Below are positions 1 to 6,847 of a stretch of 15,199 nt of DNA, piece after piece. Made by a program: the position numbers and the translations under genes. Position 1 is the stretch's first letter, and each line of letters starts with the position of its first letter. The notes beneath the pieces are model-generated. The model was given only the letters and a program-made list of their open reading frames with translations. It did no database searches and was not told the origin of the DNA. The DNA is from Oceanospirillaceae bacterium UBA7410 (GTDB lineage: Bacteria; Pseudomonadota; Gammaproteobacteria; Pseudomonadales; Balneatricaceae), in the NCBI GenBank assembly GCA_002470565.1, contig DKMQ01000039.1:1-15199 (forward strand). Direction: 5' to 3'.

Positions 1-8
1 CTGTGTGC

Positions 9-74
9 TCAATCATAAAGATTAGTGATCACGGGTATCGATCCAGATAGTTTTGAGCTTAGTATATTGGTCAT
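9..74 (-). CDS. possible 21-aa short ORF with a strong ribosome-binding site
   Basis: On the minus strand a purine-rich AAGGGGGA (complement of 81-88) sits six bases before an ATG at 74, a near-ideal Shine-Dalgarno arrangement. The frame runs only 21 codons (it begins MTNILSSKLSG) and stops with TGA at 9-11. I do not recognise the peptide. It could be a leader peptide or small protein, or the strong site may belong to a gene whose frame is disrupted here; the window edge prevents deciding. It is divergent from the squalene/phytoene synthase gene, so the 75-116 gap would hold both start regions. Confidence 0.25.
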   Translation of the reverse strand: MTNILSSKLSGSIPVITNLYD

Positions 75-116
75 GTGAAATCCCCCTTGTTAGCCATAAT
101 CGGTTAAACTTGGCTC

Positions 117-1151
117 ATGAAAAGATTTCGTCTAACAGATACCAGTAACTATACCGATAGCCAGTATCAAGACTACATTCTGCAGGGGGTATCACGTACC
201 TTCGCGTTAACCATTCCACAATTATCAAAAGAGCTTGTGCAAGTGGTGGGCAATGCTTATTTATGGTGTCGTATGGCAGATACCATTGAAGATGATCCGC
301 AGCTTGCCTTAGCTTTGAAAGGACATTTTAGCGACCAACTATCAAGCTTGTTAAGCAGTCAAGAGTCCACGGATGCTTGGGTGACAGAATTACAGCCCCA
401 TTTGCACTGTGATACTGCGCCGGCTGAGCTTGATTTGATTGCCAACAGTCAGCGCATCTTGCGTTTGTTTCGCGCCTTCCGCCCAGCTCAGCAAAGCATT
501 ATTCAGCAATGTGTCGCCACTATGGTGCAAGGTATGATGCACTACCAAGCTCACCAGCCTCATTCGGGCTTGCCTAATATGCCGGCGTTTAACGACTATT
601 GTTACCATGTAGCAGGTATAGTAGGCGAAATGCTGACGTTGCTCTACTGCGATTACTCAAAAGGATTCAAAGACAACAAGGCCCAGCTCATGCCTTTGTC
701 CGTGTCTTTTGGCCAAGGTTTACAAATGACCAATATTCTCAAAGATATTTGGCAAGACCAAGGCCGTGAGATTTGCTGGTTACCGCAAGATGTTTTTAGT
801 AAGTACAACATTCAATTGCAGGATTTATCTAAGCAACGCACTAACCCTGATTTTCACCAAGGCGTGAGGGAGCTTGTGGCTATTGCCCACGGGCATCTGC
901 AAGACGCCTTAAGATACACGTTACTGATCCCAAAGGCCGAGCAGGGCTACCGTAATTTTTGCCTGTGGGCTATTGGTATGGCGTTACTAACGTTAAAGAA
1001 CATCTATAAGCAGCCAGATTTCCAACAAAGTTCACAAATTAAAATATCCCGTAATAAAGTTAAAACCATTTTTGTAGTGACCCGCTTTATCGGTCGTAGC
1101 AATAGTTTGGTTAAGTTATTCTTTAAACGTATAGCCCGAGATTTACCTTAA
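117..1151 (+). CDS. squalene/phytoene synthase family protein
   Basis: Predicted head-to-head prenyl transferase of the trans-isoprenyl diphosphate synthase fold, 344 aa, cytosolic or membrane-associated. It should join two C15 or C20 prenyl diphosphates to give squalene or phytoene, precursors of hopanoids/sterols or carotenoids. Both Asp-rich Mg-diphosphate motifs are present: DTIEDD at residues 55-60 and DIWQD at 210-214, the latter inside a typical NILKDIWQD stretch. The family signature SRTFAL is at 26-31 and a second helix (YCYHVAGIVGEML) at 161-173. The LWCRMADTIEDD form looks closer to squalene synthases than to CrtB phytoene synthases, so squalene is my preferred product, but substrate chain length cannot be read from sequence. 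No strong Shine-Dalgarno precedes the ATG. No other isoprenoid gene lies in the window. It converges on the photolyase gene with a 13-bp gap. Confidence 0.88.
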   Translation: MKRFRLTDTSNYTDSQYQDYILQGVSRTFALTIPQLSKELVQVVGNAYLWCRMADTIEDDPQLALALKGHFSDQLSSLLSSQESTDAWVTELQPHLHCDTAPAELDLIANSQRILRLFRAFRPAQQSIIQQCVATMVQGMMHYQAHQPHSGLPNMPAFNDYCYHVAGIVGEMLTLLYCDYSKGFKDNKAQLMPLSVSFGQGLQMTNILKDIWQDQGREICWLPQDVFSKYNIQLQDLSKQRTNPDFHQGVRELVAIAHGHLQDALRYTLLIPKAEQGYRNFCLWAIGMALLTLKNIYKQPDFQQSSQIKISRNKVKTIFVVTRFIGRSNSLVKLFFKRIARDLP

Positions 1152-1164
1152 TAGAACAGTGTGT

Positions 1165-2694
1165 TTAAAACAGCTTTAGTTGGTTTTCAGCGATCACTTT
1201 TTTAGCTTTAGTTGGTCTTTTTTTTCTACTTCCCAGTTTATTATAAACAGAATTTGAGATGATTCTAAAATGGTCGCTTTTGCGCACCTTTGTGAGCTTT
1301 TCTTTGGCTTCTTTTGCTGTTGATTCATGGTCGACAATAGGGTTCGAGTAGACGGTGCCTGATAATAGTGAAGCATCATCTACTAAGTTTTTACCCCACT
1401 TCCAAGGCTCGTGGATAAAGGCATTGGAAAGGCCTTTCAACTCGGGAACCCAGTGCCTTATATAATCGCCATTTGGATCATGTTCCATTGATTGTTTAAC
1501 TGGATTGTAGACCCGCATGGAGTTTATGCCGGTAACACCAGATTGCATCTGCAGTTGACTATAATGAATGCCAGGTTCGTAATCGGTGAATAGACCAGCT
1601 AGATGATGGCCTACAACACGCCAATCCAACCAAAGCTGATAGCTAGCAAAGCTTACAAGCATTGCGCGCATGCGAAAAGTGATCCATCCGTGTGCAATCA
1701 AATTACGCATGCAAGCGTCAACAAATGGGTATCCAGTATGCCCTGAAGCCCATGCTTTAAATTTTAGTTCATCGTGCTGGCTCTCACGCAAGCCCTCAAA
1801 GGCAGGGTGCATGCAGTGAGTTTCAATGGAGGGTTGGTCTTCAATTTTTTGTATAAAGTGGCAGCGCCATGCAAGTCTTGAGTTAAATGCGGTTAAATTT
1901 TTACCAAAGCGCTTTTTTTCTTCGGCGTTAAATTGCTGTTTGCGTTTTTTGATTGACTGAACAACCTCCCTCACAGAGAGACTTCCCCATGCAAGGTGTG
2001 CTGATAATCTCGAACAATAAGTAGACGACAAACCTGGCGCAGAAATATGGTAGAGGTATTGACTGGAACGGTGTTTTAAAAACCCTCTCAAATCCTCTAC
2101 TGCTCTTATGCGGCCGCCTTGTTGCACGGTGCCTACGAAACTTTCGCCAAACATAGTATGGTCTTTATCTGGTAAAGGTTGTGAAGAGTATGTGGATAGT
2201 AGGGGAAGGCTAAAAGGTTTTGGTGCGATTTTTTGAGCCATACGCTTATTGCGAATAGCTGACCAATCATCACGAGAACTGAGCCTTCTAACTACGCCAT
2301 TAAGAGGGTACTCATGCAGTGGAATATTCAAGCTAGAGCATAATTTGTTAACACTGATGTCCCTGCGATAGGTCCAGAGATTCCCCGCTTCCTCGTGTGC
2401 ATATATCGCTTGAACACTATATTGTGAATTTAGGCGCGTGATTACGTCACAAACTTCACCCACTTGAACGATAAGAGGTTGGCCCAGTTGTGTTAAAGCA
2501 ATATTAAGGTCTGATAGGCAGTCATAAATGAAATGCCAATGACGACGAGAACTAAAGCCTTGCTGCCAATAATTAGGCTCCACCACATACAGCGGCAACA
2601 CCGGTATGCCTGAATTAGATGCGACAAGCAACGGTTTGTGATCGTTTATACGCAGATCACGTTTAAACCAGACAATGTTAATGGTTTCTTTCAT
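1165..2694 (-). CDS. cryptochrome/photolyase family FAD-binding protein
   Basis: A 509-aa member of the DNA photolyase/cryptochrome superfamily: N-terminal alpha/beta antenna-type domain (about 1-135, starting [18 protein letters not shown]) and C-terminal helical FAD domain (about 225-430). The family normally uses light and FADH- to split pyrimidine dimers, or acts as a blue-light sensor. Aligning by eye to E. coli PhrB from memory, W315 (in [15 protein letters not shown]) and W358 (LDW) match Trp306 and Trp359 of the electron-transfer triad. The flavin-proximal Trp382 position is Leu381, in [12 protein letters not shown], and the Asn378 position near flavin N5 is His377. This belongs to a bacterial subgroup with the IHYSQ-QMQSG signature, distinct from CPD class I, DASH and FeS-BCP types. 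The Lys/Arg-rich tail (about 481-509) is probably flexible. Repair or sensory function is undecided. It is divergent from the Tat-substrate gene. Confidence 0.9.
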   Translation of the reverse strand: MKETINIVWFKRDLRINDHKPLLVASNSGIPVLPLYVVEPNYWQQGFSSRRHWHFIYDCLSDLNIALTQLGQPLIVQVGEVCDVITRLNSQYSVQAIYAHEEAGNLWTYRRDISVNKLCSSLNIPLHEYPLNGVVRRLSSRDDWSAIRNKRMAQKIAPKPFSLPLLSTYSSQPLPDKDHTMFGESFVGTVQQGGRIRAVEDLRGFLKHRSSQYLYHISAPGLSSTYCSRLSAHLAWGSLSVREVVQSIKKRKQQFNAEEKKRFGKNLTAFNSRLAWRCHFIQKIEDQPSIETHCMHPAFEGLRESQHDELKFKAWASGHTGYPFVDACMRNLIAHGWITFRMRAMLVSFASYQLWLDWRVVGHHLAGLFTDYEPGIHYSQLQMQSGVTGINSMRVYNPVKQSMEHDPNGDYIRHWVPELKGLSNAFIHEPWKWGKNLVDDASLLSGTVYSNPIVDHESTAKEAKEKLTKVRKSDHFRIISNSVYNKLGSRKKRPTKAKKVIAENQLKLF

Positions 2695-2921
2695 ATTAGC
2701 GGATGGATGAATGAATCTAAAGCTGAAAAGGGCACTAACATGAGGTTAATTAACATATAGGATTTGTATTAATTCCAACATAACTCACCATGCCTTTAAA
2801 TAATACTTAAATAATATACTTAAGTCTTCAGGCCATCCAGCCAAGTCATAAGAAACTATATAACTTGGTTAGTTAATTTGCCTATGATAGCCTTATGGCA
2901 CATTAAAATACTGGGGATACT

Positions 2922-3566
2922 ATGAAAAATTCTGATAAGTTAACCCGTCGCCAATGGCTAGTCTCTTCTTTGGGGGTGTTGGCCACTGCTATAGGTTTAC
3001 CGTTATTTGCGCAAACTAAAATACGTCGGGTACAGCCTCAGTATATTGCTACCCTTGCTCCAGGTAATGCTATGTCTGGCACAGGGGCAGAAACTTGGGG
3101 GTTATGGCGAATAGATCCCGGGCCTATCGGAGTGTGGCTGCGGTTTTATCAGCTTTTACAAAAGGCAGGCAATATTGCACCAGCTGGATGGCGCTTTGAT
3201 ATTAATGACTGGTGGCTTGATGAAAATGGCCTAATTATGAAAGCCCCTGAGTTTCCTATGCCAGCAGGGAAGTATTACGTTACCAATGGTGAAGATCAGA
3301 TCTCTTTACTCACGGTAGAACAGCCAGATAACGACGGTAAACAAGCTTGGTCACTATCTGATGATAAAACCATTGCTAATGTAACTCACGGGCCGTGTCG
3401 CTCTGCGCGTTACACACCCACAGGTGCTGCTGGCACTTGCTCTCCTAAAAATGCCAGTCTTGAGGTATTTCCTCTAAAACCAGGTGAGTCTCCACCACTT
3501 GTGTCTGGTTGTGACAGAAAAGAATATGCAGTGCTAATCGTTTTTGGTTTGCCTGTTGAAGTCTAG
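2922..3566 (+). CDS. predicted Tat-exported protein of unknown function
   Basis: A 214-aa protein I can only describe. The N-terminus has a twin-arginine-like motif TRRQWL (residues 8-13), a hydrophobic stretch (about 13-29) and a plausible signal peptidase I site after LFA at 30, so it is probably exported folded to the periplasm via Tat. Trp replaces the usual Phe in the motif, so Sec export is not excluded. The mature part has conspicuous blocks: GTGAETWGLWRIDPGP (53-68), PAGWRFDINDWWLDENGL (87-104) and GPCRSARYTP (157-166). There are three cysteines (159, 173, 197), so one disulfide plus one free Cys, or a ligand site, is possible. I recall similar unannotated proteobacterial proteins but no assigned function. 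The start is supported by GGGGA five bases upstream of the ATG. A separate promoter-like sequence precedes the next gene. Confidence 0.7.
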   Translation: MKNSDKLTRRQWLVSSLGVLATAIGLPLFAQTKIRRVQPQYIATLAPGNAMSGTGAETWGLWRIDPGPIGVWLRFYQLLQKAGNIAPAGWRFDINDWWLDENGLIMKAPEFPMPAGKYYVTNGEDQISLLTVEQPDNDGKQAWSLSDDKTIANVTHGPCRSARYTPTGAAGTCSPKNASLEVFPLKPGESPPLVSGCDRKEYAVLIVFGLPVEV

Positions 3567-3581
3567 CTTGAACAGTGTTTT

Positions 3582-3608
3582 TTGAGTATTATATAAATCT
3601 AATATAAT
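3582..3608 (+). promoter_or_regulatory. candidate sigma70 promoter for the His-rich duplicated-domain gene
   Basis: A consensus -10 hexamer TATAAT lies at 3603-3608, with TTGAGT at 3582-3587 as the best -35. The 15-base spacer is shorter than the usual 17. Transcription would begin about 10 bases before the TTG start at 3626, leaving a very short leader that still includes the purine-rich AAGACGAG. Confidence 0.35.
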
Positions 3609-3625
3609 GAAGACGAGAAATAACT

Positions 3626-4216
3626 TTGAAACTCAAAACAACAATCATTTTAGTCGCAGTCTTTGGGCTTGGCGTGCTTACAATGTGGCTTGCTCCACAC
3701 TTATTAAGTGGAGACCATGATTATGCGCAGCAGATGAAGGCTCATCATGGATCAAGTGAAGATGGCCAAAAGAACCACGCCCACGATGAGATGAATATGC
3801 CAGGTCTTCAGGGACAGGACACGACTGAAAGTGAGGTCAGTGATTTAAAGGCAATATTTAAAAATCATAAAAAAATTACTCGAACTGTTAAAAATATTCC
3901 TAATGGGGTAATAACGACCACCCAAACAAAAGATGATAAATTACGTGGCGCACTGGTGAGTCATGTTGTCGCTATGGTGGCAAGGCTGGAAGAGAAGCGA
4001 GACCCTAAAATAATTATTCAAAGCCCAACACTGGATAAACTGTTTGCACAAAGTGAAGCTATCAATACGCAGATCACCATGACGGAGCTTGGTATTGTAG
4101 TTAGTCAAACATCATCAAACCCAGATGTCGTTAAAGCCCTGCAAACACACGCTGGCGAGGTTAGTGATATGGCAGAACGTGGTATGGAAGCAGTGCATGA
4201 AAGAATGTCAAATTAG
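3626..4216 (+). CDS. membrane-anchored His-rich protein with a duplicated domain, function unknown
   Basis: A 196-aa protein beginning at TTG, chosen because the frame opens directly into a signal-anchor (about residues 5-28) and no in-frame ATG fits. A His/Met-rich linker follows (about 31-60: HDYAQQMKAHHG, then NHAHDEMNMPG), suggestive of metal handling. The rest is two copies of one unit, about 75-122 and 137-188. Each begins with a hydrophobic-Phe pair (IF or LF), continues through a G-V/I-V-x-T/S-Q-T segment and ends in a helix with a matching His (H113 and H175). I recall related duplicated domains in periplasmic proteins of marine and other Proteobacteria, sometimes near heme or copper proteins, but know no established function. 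Topology is predicted as N-terminus inside with the soluble part in the periplasm. It follows the Tat-substrate gene by 59 bases with its own candidate promoter. Confidence 0.7.
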   Translation: MKLKTTIILVAVFGLGVLTMWLAPHLLSGDHDYAQQMKAHHGSSEDGQKNHAHDEMNMPGLQGQDTTESEVSDLKAIFKNHKKITRTVKNIPNGVITTTQTKDDKLRGALVSHVVAMVARLEEKRDPKIIIQSPTLDKLFAQSEAINTQITMTELGIVVSQTSSNPDVVKALQTHAGEVSDMAERGMEAVHERMSN

Positions 4217-4287
4217 GTTCTGTAAGGGCAACTTATAAGAAGTTATTAAAAACTAAGCAGTTCACAAGGTTTGATTGAAACTTGAAA

Positions 4288-5187
4288 TCATAGCTCTTCT
4301 TGTATGTACACTTTATTAAAAGCCAGATAGCCTTTTGATGTAACTTGAAGGTGTGGTTTAAGCAACGCATGAAGGGCAGGAAGCCTGTGAAAAGGCACTG
4401 ATGGAAAGGTATGGTGTTCTGTGTGATAGGGCATATTCCATGCAATTGCGCGTACAAGTCGATTGGTAAGCGTAGTGCGTGTGTTCTCAAGCATATTTGT
4501 AACCTTGGGACAGCGGCTGTGCTCAGCGAGTAAGTACAAGCGAAGAAAGGGTTGTCCTAGAATGATTGGCAGCAACCACAGATATAGCAAAGTGGCTGTG
4601 CCCAACCCAATGCTTGCTGCAAAAAGGCACAGATACATTGTGAGGTAAATTTTGGATTCCAACCTCACTTTAGCGTTCTGCGCCAAAGGGACCAAAGCAA
4701 CCAAAGACTCATTGTTTTGTTGAAAAGCATTGTTACTAATGGTTTTTGCTTGACCAACCCATATTGGAATGCCAGACATATGTACTAAATATTGCACCCA
4801 ATTGCCAGGCTTGGGAGTATCAATTTCTGGATCTAAACCAGGGATTTGGGTAAACCGGTGATGAGCCATATGGAAATATTTAAACCATTTAGCCGGTATA
4901 AATAAAATAAATCCACAAATGTGACCAACTACGTCATTGATCCAAATAGTACGAAAGGGTGTCTTGTGGCTGGTTTCATGTAATAGAGTGAATAAGAAAA
5001 TAAGCAACACACCTTGCACTGCCATAATCGCTTGCCAATAGAGAATTTCAGATAAAATCATCACGCTACAAAGCGCAATCAAACTCACGTGTCCCATTAA
5101 ATGGATCAGGCCTTTAGTGTTACTGCGCTGAGTTAATGCTGCTCGTTGGCCTGAGGTTAAAGAAGACAAAAAATCTTTGTTATCCAT
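4288..5187 (-). CDS. membrane fatty acid desaturase-type diiron enzyme
   Basis: A 299-aa integral membrane protein with the three histidine boxes of the FA_desaturase superfamily: HETSH (70-74), HMAHH (106-110) and HTEHH (255-259), plus an additional His in AEHSRC (223). These coordinate a diiron centre that uses O2 for desaturation or hydroxylation of acyl, carotenoid or sphingoid substrates. Hydrophobic segments lie around 33-68, 85-98 and 182-218. The NMPYHTEHHTFPSVPFH block (251-267) is typical of bacterial fatty acid desaturase-like proteins. A squalene/phytoene synthase 3 kb away makes a carotenoid or terpenoid substrate conceivable, but that is only context; an acyl-lipid substrate is equally possible. 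The start ATG has an AGGA at longer than usual spacing (about 11 bases). A 133-bp gap separates it from the upstream DUF6435-like gene on the same strand. Confidence 0.85.
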   Translation of the reverse strand: MDNKDFLSSLTSGQRAALTQRSNTKGLIHLMGHVSLIALCSVMILSEILYWQAIMAVQGVLLIFLFTLLHETSHKTPFRTIWINDVVGHICGFILFIPAKWFKYFHMAHHRFTQIPGLDPEIDTPKPGNWVQYLVHMSGIPIWVGQAKTISNNAFQQNNESLVALVPLAQNAKVRLESKIYLTMYLCLFAASIGLGTATLLYLWLLPIILGQPFLRLYLLAEHSRCPKVTNMLENTRTTLTNRLVRAIAWNMPYHTEHHTFPSVPFHRLPALHALLKPHLQVTSKGYLAFNKVYIQEEL

Positions 5188-5320
5188 AAAAATGGGTATC
5201 CTAAGTTAAATATCTTAAACCGCAGGTGTGAAAACCCAGCTAATAGAGACTTTTGTATCTTCAATTCACTGTCAAAGGTCTAAAGTTAGAGGCTATGCCT
5301 TTTTGCTACCCACGCTTGAA

Positions 5321-5500
5321 TTAATTACTTTGTTTAGTTTTTAATTGCTCGATTTGCTCGCGTATTAATTCTGCTTCTTGGGTTTTCATAGAGTATCCCA
5401 TGATATCGCCTTTGCGCTGCAGACGCAGTGCGACAAGCAAAAGATATTCGTATTGCTTTTGTAGTTTTTTGGTGGGGTCTGTCTTAAATAGTCCAAACAT
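5321..5500 (-). CDS. short cytosolic DUF6435-like protein
   Basis: A 59-aa protein starting MFGLFKTDPTKKLQKQYE and ending in a charged helix rich in Gln, Glu and Lys. This matches my recollection of the DUF6435 family: MFGLFK-DP-KKL start, an RxGDI-x-x-Y/S segment and a C-terminal EAE...I..L helix (QRKGDI at 28-33; QEAELIREQIEQL at 41-53). The family is common in gammaproteobacteria and has no known function. It is predicted to be soluble and largely helical or coiled-coil, with no signal or membrane segment. An AAGAGA precedes the ATG by about 9 bases. A perfect 14-bp inverted repeat lies 25 bp upstream of the start. Confidence 0.75.
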   Translation of the reverse strand: MFGLFKTDPTKKLQKQYEYLLLVALRLQRKGDIMGYSMKTQEAELIREQIEQLKTKQSN

Positions 5501-5524
5501 TTGATTTTTCTCTTAGTAATTATG

Positions 5525-5553
5525 ACTCTAAGCTAATGGCATTAGCTTAGAGT
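5525..5553. repeat. perfect 14-bp inverted repeat upstream of the DUF6435-like gene
   Basis: ACTCTAAGCTAATG (5525-5538), one central G, then the exact complement at 5540-5553. Transcribed from either strand it folds into a long, tightly closed hairpin. It lies 25 bp upstream of the DUF6435-like start, in its probable promoter or 5' leader. No T-run follows on either strand, so it is not a classical intrinsic terminator. Operator, RNA-stability element or cruciform are possible. Confidence 0.7.
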
Positions 5554-6120
5554 TAGCTTTGCCAAAAACGTTTATAAGAGCGGCATAATACACCCTTTTA
5601 TCCTAAACTAAATATTACTAATGTTAACGTCTGTAATACAAAAATAGGCTATTTTTGATCATCAATATTCATAAATTGCATCTCGTATATGTTGCTATTG
5701 GAGTGTTAATGTCCTTTTAACCAGATGATTTTGTTGTGTTTTAATAAATTATGTAACTAGATGTGTGCAAAGATTATTATAGGTTTTCCAGTATAGTGCT
5801 CATGGTTTCGATACGCGGGTCATCACAGATTTACATAGATTTACAAATAAATTTTTAACAAAAATGTGTAGAGTCTTAGCTGTATTATTAGATAATATGT
5901 AGCAAAGCCTTAGTATTAATGGCTTAGGCGAAGGTTTTAAATATCTAAGCGTTTGATTCAAAACAAATGCTTCTTTATTAGTGTTGATACTTCTTATTAC
6001 ATTACTAATGTATAGTAATAGCTCAACCAATTGCTTTAAAACACTGGGTGCATCAAAACAAAGGCTGGTTAAATAGTATTTTGTGTTGATGCCGATTGTG
6101 TAAAAAATGGAAATAAAATA
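5554..6120. other. AT-rich intergenic region without a convincing gene
   Basis: About 570 bases between the 14-bp inverted repeat and the GTG of the first small membrane gene. I see no protein-like ORF; the one long minus-strand frame (5800-6141) has low-complexity, AT-driven composition. Structural elements include a perfect 9-bp inverted repeat at 5639-5657, a 6-bp hairpin TATTAT/ATAATA at 5883-5897 and a tandem 10-bp repeat AGATTTACA(T/A) at 5827-5846. It probably holds the promoter for the small-membrane operon and could hide a small RNA, but nothing recognisable. Confidence 0.5.
5639..5657. repeat. perfect 9-bp inverted repeat, CAAAAATAG/CTATTTTTG
   Basis: CAAAAATAG (5639-5647), G, CTATTTTTG (5649-5657). 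An odd palindrome TTGATCATCAA (5655-5665) overlaps its right end. The stem is A/T-rich and ends in a T-run, so a weak bidirectional terminator or a protein-binding site is possible; neither can be confirmed here. Confidence 0.55.
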
Positions 6121-6366
6121 GTGACTGTTAACGACGATCATAAAGCATCACTACCTGATGATAACAAATCTAGTTTGTCACCCCTGCGTGTGGCGGGGTG
6201 GGTTGGGGTAGTGGTTGCTACACCGTTTTTTTTATGGGTACCACTTGGGTTCACTGGCCTCATACCATCGATGATTGAAGTCTTTGGTATTGTTGGCTTA
6301 CGTATCCCAGCAGCAGTTACGATTGCAGGTTTATTAATAGCTGCAGTTGGATTTCACCGGATTTGA
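6121..6366 (+). CDS. small two-helix membrane protein, first of three
   Basis: An 81-aa protein starting at GTG. The first 20 or so residues are charged and polar; two predicted transmembrane segments follow, at about 25-46 (AGWVGVVVATPFFLWVPLGF) and 56-78 (GIVGLRIPAAVTIAGLLIAA). The second block, FGIVGLRIPAAVTIAGLLIAAVGF, looks conserved in my recollection of unannotated gammaproteobacterial small proteins. No catalytic motif is visible. The start is supported only by a modest GGA about 10 bases upstream. Its stop is followed one base later by a perfect 9-bp hairpin, then by the next gene after 60 bases. It may be an inner-membrane subunit or a regulator of a larger partner; the function is unknown. 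Confidence 0.65.
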   Translation: MTVNDDHKASLPDDNKSSLSPLRVAGWVGVVVATPFFLWVPLGFTGLIPSMIEVFGIVGLRIPAAVTIAGLLIAAVGFHRI

Positions 6367-6367
6367 A

Positions 6368-6388
6368 GAAGGCTAATTTTTAGCCTTC
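6368..6388 (+). repeat. intercistronic hairpin between the first two small membrane genes
   Basis: GAAGGCTAA, loop TTT, then TTAGCCTTC: a perfect 9-bp stem starting one base after the upstream stop codon. No U-run follows, so full termination is unlikely; it may set mRNA stability or partial attenuation between genes. A 10-bp direct repeat TTCACCGGAT flanks it, at 6353-6362 and 6386-6395. Confidence 0.6.
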
Positions 6389-6426
6389 ACCGGATAAATG
6401 TTCATTTAACAAGTAAGGAAATTAGT

Positions 6427-6612
6427 ATGTTCAAACTATCAGATTTATTCATCTTGCTGGCGGTTGCGGTCTCCTTTGCGGTATCTGGACTGCTTTGGTT
6501 TGAGGGCAAGCAATTAGAAGGGTTGTTCACAGCTATATGGGTGCCCTCAATTCTTGCTTTTGGTATTTACTTTAAATTATCTAGCCTATTGGCAAGGAGA
6601 GACAAATCATGA
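6427..6612 (+). CDS. small two-helix membrane protein, second of three
   Basis: A 61-aa protein with two predicted transmembrane helices, about residues 6-24 (DLFILLAVAVSFAVSGLLW) and 34-54 (GLFTAIWVPSILAFGIYFKL), joined by a short charged turn (EGKQLE). The C-terminus is basic (LARRDKS), suggesting a cytoplasmic C-terminus. A good Shine-Dalgarno AAGGA lies 7 bases before the ATG. Its stop overlaps the start of the next gene (ATGA, 6609-6612), so the two are probably translated together. I recall similar short proteins of unknown function in marine gammaproteobacteria. Confidence 0.75.
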   Translation: MFKLSDLFILLAVAVSFAVSGLLWFEGKQLEGLFTAIWVPSILAFGIYFKLSSLLARRDKS

Positions 6613-6773
6613 TCGCTGATAACCTACTTCCCATTGCGTTTTTTGTATTCGTTATTATGCTTATAGGCCTTGTATTAACGCTAATAGAGTTTCGATATGG
6701 CGAGCCCAAACGTCAGCAAGATCAAGCAGACAAAGAGGCAAAAGCACAGGGTAAAGGCAAAACTTCTGAATAA
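6609..6773 (+). CDS. small single-helix membrane protein, third of three
   Basis: A 54-aa protein whose ATG overlaps the preceding stop as ATGA. A strong AAGGAGAG inside the upstream gene lies about 7 bases before it. One transmembrane helix spans about residues 6-27 (LPIAFFVFVIMLIGLVLTLI), followed by a highly charged cytoplasmic tail (EFRYGEPKRQQDQADKEAKA and onward). The architecture of short hydrophobic helix plus charged tail resembles accessory subunits of membrane complexes. Function unknown. A nested inverted repeat downstream (6796-6847) probably ends the transcript. Confidence 0.72.
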   Translation: MIADNLLPIAFFVFVIMLIGLVLTLIEFRYGEPKRQQDQADKEAKAQGKGKTSE

Positions 6774-6795
6774 CTGTTTGGCTGCAGCATAGTAC

Positions 6796-6847
6796 AAATT
6801 TCTGCCGTGACAAGCTTAGCTATGGCTAATTATTACGGCAGAAATTT
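6796..6847. terminator. nested inverted repeat, possible bidirectional terminator
   Basis: A perfect 13-bp outer stem AAATTTCTGCCGT (6796-6808) pairs with 6835-6847. Between them lies an inner stem-loop TTAGC/GCTAA (6816-6820, 6825-6829). The outer stem ends in A/T runs on both sides, as in bidirectional terminators, but the 26-base loop is large. It lies 22 bases after the last small membrane gene and about 200 bases beyond the globin stop on the opposite strand, where it could terminate both converging units. Confidence 0.5.

Noticed and set aside
1172..1216. 13-bp direct repeat AGCTTTAGTTGGT at 1172-1184 and 1204-1216
   Set aside because: The offset of 32 bases is not a multiple of three, so it is not a protein repeat; it lies in the Lys-rich photolyase tail and looks incidental.
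1165..2694. Assigning the photolyase-like gene to NewPHL, DASH or FeS-BCP types
   Set aside because: Domain order is the ordinary antenna-then-FAD arrangement, no FeS-cluster cysteine pattern is seen, and the flavin-pocket block differs from DASH.
5655..5665. TTGATCATCAA as an FNR/Crp-like site
   Set aside because: An FNR site needs TTGAT and ATCAA separated by four bases; here there is one, so it is only a short palindrome.
5800..6141. 113-codon minus-strand ORF
   Set aside because: Composition is that of translated AT-rich DNA (many Leu, Asn, Lys, Ile, no motif), its start overlaps the small membrane gene and no good ribosome-binding site precedes it.
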